64,000 bases of DNA from positions 1 through 64,000 of the forward strand of contig JANQON010000006.1 of the NCBI GenBank assembly GCA_028289605.1. The letters run 5' to 3'. Positions 59,022 through 64,000 of this stretch are shown piece after piece (positions within the stretch are counted from its first letter, which is position 1; each line of letters opens with the position of its first letter). The notes below the pieces were generated by a model. The model did not search any database. It saw nothing but the letters and a program-made list of their open reading frames with translations, and was not told the origin of the DNA. This DNA comes from Hyphococcus sp. GTDB lineage: Bacteria > Pseudomonadota > Alphaproteobacteria > Caulobacterales > Parvularculaceae. The position numbers and the translations under genes were made by a program.

Positions 59022-59992
59022 GCCGTTCGTTCAGCGAACTGCCCGTAGCGCCGATAGGGCTCCATATAGGTCGGCAGGATCGATTCCAGGGTTTGCGGCT
59101 CAATGCCGAGATCGGCGAACACGCCGACGGAACCATCCGTATTCACCACATTATCCACTTGGTTCAGTTTAACCTGATCGCGCGTCAACGGCGGGTCGAC
59201 AAACGGCAACGCGCCGGCCAACTCACCAAAAAGACCAAGCATGGAAGCCACAGGGAACGGGACCACGGCCAGAAACCGTTCGCGGCCGATTTCTCGCAGC
59301 ATCATTTCCATCAGCTTACGGAAGGAATAGACTTTCGGGCCGCCGAGTTCGAATATTTTGCCTTGCGCTTCGTTGCGCGCCAGCGCCTCACAGACGGCGT
59401 CGGCGACATCGTCGACATAGACCGGCTGAAATTTCGTATGGCCGCCGCCGAGAAGCGGTAATGGCGTGAACGGCGTCGTGGTCGCCATGGCGGCGAAGCG
59501 ATTAAAAAATTTGTCTTCCTGCCCAAACACCACCGACGGGCGTAAAACGCTCGCCTGAGGCGCCGCGGCCATCACGGCCAGTTCGCCCTCGCCCTTGGTC
59601 CGGGCGTAAGCGCTGTCGCTGTCCGCATCCGCGCCGATGGCCGACATTTGGACAAATCGCTCCACGCCCTCTTCCGCCGCGATTTCAGCGACGCACGCCG
59701 CCCCGTCCGCCTGCACCGCGCCGAATTTCTGTTGGCCCTCCTGATGCAGGATGCCCACAAGATTGACGACGGCGTCCGCGCCGACAAGGACATCTGCGAC
59801 CGAGGCGCGATGGCGGATGTTGGCCTGTTTGAGCTGGATTTGCCCGACAGCGCCCATGGGCCGGAGAAACTGCGCCAGATGGGGCCTGCGCACGGCCACG
59901 CGCACGCGCCAGCCCCGCTTGGCGAGCTCACGGACGACATTGCGCCCGACAAAGCCCGATCCGCCAAAGACAACCGCCAGTTTTCCGGTCAT
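59018..59992 (-). CDS. NDUFA9-type NAD(P)-binding protein
   Basis: The 324-residue atypical SDR has VVFGGSGFVGRNVVRELAKRGW, VRRPHLAQFL, ADAVVNLVGIL and VFGQEDKFFNRFA. This is the complex I subunit NDUFA9 family, near universal in alphaproteobacteria. It lacks the YxxxK of active epimerases and is thought to help complex I assembly. It is convergent with galE. Confidence 0.93.
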   Translation of the reverse strand: MTGKLAVVFGGSGFVGRNVVRELAKRGWRVRVAVRRPHLAQFLRPMGAVGQIQLKQANIRHRASVADVLVGADAVVNLVGILHQEGQQKFGAVQADGAACVAEIAAEEGVERFVQMSAIGADADSDSAYARTKGEGELAVMAAAPQASVLRPSVVFGQEDKFFNRFAAMATTTPFTPLPLLGGGHTKFQPVYVDDVADAVCEALARNEAQGKIFELGGPKVYSFRKLMEMMLREIGRERFLAVVPFPVASMLGLFGELAGALPFVDPPLTRDQVKLNQVDNVVNTDGSVGVFADLGIEPQTLESILPTYMEPYRRYGQFAERTA

Positions 59993-60167
59993 TGCTGCGC
60001 TCCTTCGGGGCGGCGCACGAAAGGCCGCCCGACCTTCAATCCGCCCCTGCTAACCGAATCCCCGACGGGCCGCAATCGGACGCTTCGGCGCGGGGCCCCG
60101 CCGCCGCGAAACGACAGGGCCGATTGACATGAACCGAGACGGCCTCTAATCCACCGCCCTCGCCCGT

Positions 60168-60254
<87 letters not shown>

Positions 60255-60723
60255 CCCTATCATCCATTGAACAGTCCAAGCCGCCTGAAAACGGCATTAG
60301 ATCAAGGTGTTGGCGGATTGTTGGTTGCGGTTTGCGGCGCGTGTTGCGTCGTGCGACGGGAAATTGGGCCTGACGCTCTTTTCTTGTTCGGCGATGACTT
60401 GCAGATTTTAAAGATTAAGCGTGCAGGAAAAGCGGCTGTTCGCCAGAAGACTTGGCGGGCGCGTCTTCTTGAGCAGTCAGGGGCTTCTTACGCAATCGAG
60501 TGAGCGCGCGCGCCTATCAGCAACGTCAAAAGCAAAATCTCACCGCCAAACCAGATAATACGGGAAGGCGTTTGGGCTATTATCATCTATAGTTGAATAT
60601 ACAGAACTCTTACACTTGCCTTCCTCCCCTCATTGTCAACATTATTTGTCAATTCAATCACACATCCGCGTCGCTCAATTGACGGGACGCCGATGCGCGG
60701 GGCGGCTGCATTAGGGGTGGGAC
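60255..60723. other. Intergenic region after tRNA-Leu, 469 bp
   Basis: No gene with a natural composition or ribosome site is present; the ORF in the first 250 bases is continued from the tRNA. An AT-rich zone at 60540-60665 is the probable promoter of the next gene. I see no att site or repeat. Confidence 0.5.
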
Positions 60724-63618
60724 ATGAACTCGTCATTGCGCTTTAGTGTTTGTCACGAGCGACGTCTTGTGACGCTCGAACCAAACCCCGCGTTTCTCGA
60801 AAACGCCGCCGCGCCGGCCGGCGGCGTTGGCAATATTGAGGCGATTGCGCTACGCGCGCTCATCCTGAAGTTCGCCGGCGATATACCGATTCCGCCCGAC
60901 GCAAACATTCCGCCCGATCTTCTCAAAGAAGCCGAGCGCAACGCGCGCCTCGGATACGATCCAGCCTATTGCGGGCTTAGCGTTAGCGGCGATCTCCATT
61001 TGGACAGCGTTGAACTCTTCCGATCGTTGCGCATGGAAGGATGTGATTTCGACGGCGCAGTTTATCTGCGCCACATCGTCAGCCGGACGGTTTCGCTTCG
61101 CGGCAGCCGGTTGATCGAGCTGAACGCCAGCGAGGCGGAAATTCACGGATCGCTTTTGCTCAGTGAACGGACCGGCATATCGGATCACGCCGTCGTGCGC
61201 GGTTCCGGCGCCGCTGATCATGGCGATGCGCCATTTGAATCGCGCAAGCTAATCGACCTGAGCCTGGCGAACGTCACCGGCGACGTTGTTCTCTCCGGGG
61301 CCGAGATAGGATGTGCGCTTGACGGCTCTGTTGCGGGCTCCCTCGCGGAGGGCTGTGCGCTGATGGCGGGCGGTTTGAAAGCGAACGCCCTGTGGATTGA
61401 CGGTTCAACCGTAAAGGGACGCGTTTTTCTCGCCGGCGCTGTTATGAAAACAATGCTGTCGATCCGACACACGGAGATCGCGCTTCCGGTCGACGCCTCG
61501 AAACTGGCCGCCGCGCCCGCCTCACGCAACCGCGCGCCGCACCCAGACATCTTGCCGGGAAGGCCGGAGTTTAAGTTTGTCGCCTTGGCGGCGAACGACA
61601 TGACCCTTGGCACGAAACTTTACATCCAGAACTGTCGCATTCTCGGTCAGGCGCGCCTTTCCCGCGCAAAAATCGGCGGCGATTGTCTTTTTCAAGACAC
61701 GCTGTTTTGCTCCTCCTATATCGCGCTTAAGAACAAGCTGGAGAGCATCGGGGCGTCGAACGTTGAACAAACGACTGTCGCTTATCTCGCCGCCGCCGGC
61801 ATCAACGACGACAGCCACGACATGGCGTCATTGCATGCATCGCGCGCCGACATCGGCGGCGGTGTTTTTATGCACGCGGCAATCAGCTATGGAGAGCTTC
61901 GTTTTAGGAACACGCGCATCCGGGGCGTTCTGAACGCGCGCGGCGCGTTGCTTGTATCCCTAAGATCCCTTCAGTTGTCTCAAGTCGACTACGACGAAAT
62001 AAAGTCTCTTCGGCGGCCTTCTGCAGGCAATCGCCCGAAGGCTGGGTCCCTTTCGCGCGAAGCGTCAGGAGACCGGGGACCGTTTCCACGGCCGGGCGTC
62101 TTGCTGTCGGGAATCACGCTTTGCGCCGATCGCGCGGACATCAACAGCAGCGTCTTTCTCGCGCGGTACAACGAGCGAAACAGCGCCGGCGACGCTCTCC
62201 TGTTCGAATCTTTCGGCGAAGTCTCGATGCGACAGACAAGAATAGGCGGCTCCCTGAACTGTCGTCATGCGCAAATGGTTGCCGCAGCCGTTCCAAAAGA
62301 GGGCGATGCGCCGGATTTGGGCGTCAATGAAATCGGCCAAAAACACTTTGTCGCGATGGCCTTGTCCGGGTCCGACATCGGCGGAACCGTCTTTCTGTCC
62401 GGCGACACAAGCGCCCGCTGCTTCAGATCGGAGGGAGAAATCCGCCTGCGGGGCGCCAATATTAAGGGCAATATCATTTTTTATAACGGCCAATTCACCC
62501 ATGTCCCGATTCATCTTTATTATTCCGACAAGCGGCTTATCAAGACTTTCTATGAAAATCGATCAATCCTGAATCTGAGAACGGCCGTTGTCGCCGGTAC
62601 AATCTTTTTTGCTCCGGATAAAGAGCTTTTCGACAAGCAGGCGAGCGCCGGAATTCAGGGCGATAAGTCGGCTGTTGTTCGGGGCGGGATCGACTTTCAT
62701 CTGGCGGAATGCGCCGCACTCCAGGATTCCGTGCAGAGTTGGCCTTTTTCCGATTACAAACCGCCGCTCTCCCAACCTTTTCGCCGACTGAACTCCGGCG
62801 CGCGGAAGCATCCGGCGGCGTGGCTTCGTCTCGACGGGTTTAAATACCGACTGCTGAGCGGTCCGATTTCGGGCTGGTCGGAGCGAAAAAAATGGCTGAA
62901 GATGTCGCGCTCAGCGTTCACAAGCAGCAGCGGCGGGAAAAACGCCAACTCTCTTCAGCCCTATGAACACCTGGCGTCAGTGTTGAAGTCCCAGGGTTTT
63001 GTGCACGACGCCTGTCTTGTTCTGTACAGGCGGGGCGAACTCGCCTGGAGCCCCGCGTCCAGGCACAGGAGAACTATCGTCCATCGCATCGGACATGTTG
63101 TCGAGTTACCGCTGCTCGCGTTTGTCAACGCCTTTCGATGGATCTCGTACTTCCCGCAATGGGGCGTCCTCGCGATCTTCGCGGTGATGACGGCGGTGAC
63201 TTTCATTTCGCATGAGTTCTATCGGTTGGGGCTAATGCGTCCGGCCGAAGAGGAAGTGATTATCGGAGAGGACTATGCGGAGTATGGCGAAGTGCCTCTG
63301 GAAATGCGGTTTAACGCGATAACCTACACCATTGATCTTGTCGTTCCGGGGCTTGATTTTCGGCAGGAGAGATATTGGATGCCGAAGGTCGGCATTTCAT
63401 CGGGCGACCAACCCGTAACGCCGGTCGAAACGCCGGAGCATATCGTGTTTAGAGAGAATCAAAGCTTGAAGGCGAGCGATCGCAACAGGATTGATTTTTA
63501 CAACCGACGGCGAATCCCATATTTTGTTGAGTTATTCGCACGGCTGTCCGGGTGGATACTATTTTCCGTCACCATCCTCGGCTATACCGGCGTTCTTCGG
63601 CCTGATCGCGACGTTTAG
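60724..63618 (+). CDS. Large beta-helical membrane protein of unknown function
   Basis: The 964-residue product has no signal peptide. Residues 80-660 are a string of about 20-residue beta-helix turns rich in G-x-L/V-x-L-x-G/A-x, e.g. LSVSGDLHLDSVELFRSLRM, CALDGSVAGSLAEGCALMAG, LWIDGSTVKGRVFLAGAVMK, QTRIGGSLNCRHAQMVAAAV. They resemble pentapeptide-repeat or membrane-associated oxidoreductase annotated proteins. Near the end are TM helices (about 790-835) and a conserved block with EMRFNAITYTIDLVVPGLDFRQERYWMPK, then a last TM segment (930-955). The role is unknown. ATG 60724 is preceded by GGGGTGGG. Confidence 0.75.
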   Translation: MNSSLRFSVCHERRLVTLEPNPAFLENAAAPAGGVGNIEAIALRALILKFAGDIPIPPDANIPPDLLKEAERNARLGYDPAYCGLSVSGDLHLDSVELFRSLRMEGCDFDGAVYLRHIVSRTVSLRGSRLIELNASEAEIHGSLLLSERTGISDHAVVRGSGAADHGDAPFESRKLIDLSLANVTGDVVLSGAEIGCALDGSVAGSLAEGCALMAGGLKANALWIDGSTVKGRVFLAGAVMKTMLSIRHTEIALPVDASKLAAAPASRNRAPHPDILPGRPEFKFVALAANDMTLGTKLYIQNCRILGQARLSRAKIGGDCLFQDTLFCSSYIALKNKLESIGASNVEQTTVAYLAAAGINDDSHDMASLHASRADIGGGVFMHAAISYGELRFRNTRIRGVLNARGALLVSLRSLQLSQVDYDEIKSLRRPSAGNRPKAGSLSREASGDRGPFPRPGVLLSGITLCADRADINSSVFLARYNERNSAGDALLFESFGEVSMRQTRIGGSLNCRHAQMVAAAVPKEGDAPDLGVNEIGQKHFVAMALSGSDIGGTVFLSGDTSARCFRSEGEIRLRGANIKGNIIFYNGQFTHVPIHLYYSDKRLIKTFYENRSILNLRTAVVAGTIFFAPDKELFDKQASAGIQGDKSAVVRGGIDFHLAECAALQDSVQSWPFSDYKPPLSQPFRRLNSGARKHPAAWLRLDGFKYRLLSGPISGWSERKKWLKMSRSAFTSSSGGKNANSLQPYEHLASVLKSQGFVHDACLVLYRRGELAWSPASRHRRTIVHRIGHVVELPLLAFVNAFRWISYFPQWGVLAIFAVMTAVTFISHEFYRLGLMRPAEEEVIIGEDYAEYGEVPLEMRFNAITYTIDLVVPGLDFRQERYWMPKVGISSGDQPVTPVETPEHIVFRENQSLKASDRNRIDFYNRRRIPYFVELFARLSGWILFSVTILGYTGVLRPDRDV

Positions 63619-63737
63619 GCGGCTACAGGCGTCTCTTCGTATTGCAAATGCGACAGGTGGATAGCCTCCCCTCGCCGCCGGCGCGCGGGGCCGTTTTCGC
63701 GGCGGACCGCCCGCCCCCGATTTCGGTCATGGGCCGA

Positions 63738-63782
63738 GCGCCCACAGATTAAGCGCCCAAAGATTAAGCGCCTCTAAGCCAA
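63738..63782. repeat. Three 15-bp tandem repeats
   Basis: Units GCGCCCACAGATTAA, GCGCCCAAAGATTAA and GCGCCTCTAAGCCAA (three 15-base copies, the last diverged) lie about 90 bp before the start of the final gene. They could be direct regulator sites or replication slippage. Confidence 0.7.
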
Positions 63783-63871
63783 GCGCAATTTGCAGTTGCT
63801 ATCGGCTTTGTGATCATCAAGACTGGGACGGGAGAGTCGCCTCCGGGCCGGCCGTGACAAAGGGCAATCGA

Positions 63872-64000
63872 ATGAAAAGCTTACGTGTCGTCGCGATCGC
63901 CTTTTTTCTGTGCGCCGGCGGGCGCGCGGCCGCCGCGGACGCAGCGCCCACACTCACCGTTTCCATTTCCGGAGCCGAGTCTCAAGACGGCGTGATCATC
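63872..64000 (+). CDS. Secreted DUF2141-like protein, partial (first 43 codons)
   Basis: ATG 63872 opens a signal peptide (KSLRVVAIAFFLCAGGRAAAAD) followed by the start of a beta domain, APTLTVSISGAESQDGVII, which resembles DUF2141 (a periplasmic beta-sandwich). The gene runs off the window. AAAGGG lies about 9 bases before the start. Confidence 0.6.
   Translation, partial: MKSLRVVAIAFFLCAGGRAAAADAAPTLTVSISGAESQDGVII

Overview
The window is about 60% GC chromosomal DNA from an alphaproteobacterium. The strongest evidence is the block tRNA-Leu, tig, clpP, clpX, lon, hupB, tRNA-Val (20.9 to 13.5 kb, minus strand), which is a classic alphaproteobacterial order. An NDUFA9-type epimerase, an ELM1 (DUF1022) protein, nnr next to glnB, and parE agree with this. 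A marine Parvularcula or Hyphomonas-like lineage would fit the ECF sigma/kinase pair, the VPLPA-CTERM-like protein and the many secreted BNR and peptidase-type proteins, but that is inference only.

Layout. 1-3054 (minus) is the N-terminal part of a giant repetitive beta-helix adhesin running off the window. 3.8-11.5 kb holds a TIGR03032-type protein, a penicillin acylase, a large BNR/Asp-box lipoprotein and a small PepSY-type membrane protein. 11.6-13.5 kb is a patch with a recombinase remnant, an SRPBCC/ArsR pair and a broken small ORF next to tRNA-Val. 13.5-20.9 kb is the proteostasis block. 21-27 kb is nitrogen and NAD(P)H repair: GNAT, nnr, glnB, a 2-oxoglutarate oxygenase translationally coupled to glnB, ELM1 and glnA, with two REP/BIME-like palindrome pairs in convergent gaps.

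27.5-32 kb carries a PQQ dehydrogenase, a sterol desaturase fused to a DUF2147-like domain, and a membrane-anchored AraC regulator. 32-34 kb is an ArsR-led operon with a clear operator dyad. 34-42.5 kb is mostly housekeeping: an OYE-type oxidoreductase, parE, a VOC protein, an MtfA-like peptidase, a UbiB/AarF kinase, a PcfJ-like unknown, YggT and tRNA-Ala. 42.5-50 kb contains an ECF sigma factor and membrane Ser/Thr kinase operon, divergent from an exported VPLPA-CTERM-like protein across a 32-bp dyad, then a large unknown lipoprotein and a methyltransferase.

50-55.6 kb holds a DUF1295 protein, a GMC oxidoreductase, and the retropepsin-like protease / transglutaminase-7TM / ATP-grasp triad. 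55.8-60 kb is sugar-nucleotide supply (AGE epimerase, ManC-type, GalE) and NDUFA9. The end holds tRNA-Leu, a 964-residue beta-helical membrane protein of unknown role, and the start of a DUF2141-like secreted protein.

No CRISPR array, rRNA, intact insertion sequence or prophage was seen. The strongest candidates for something undescribed are the sigma/kinase/dyad/VPLPA-CTERM locus, the PII-2OG oxygenase coupling, the desaturase-DUF2147 fusion, and the 964-residue beta-helical membrane protein.
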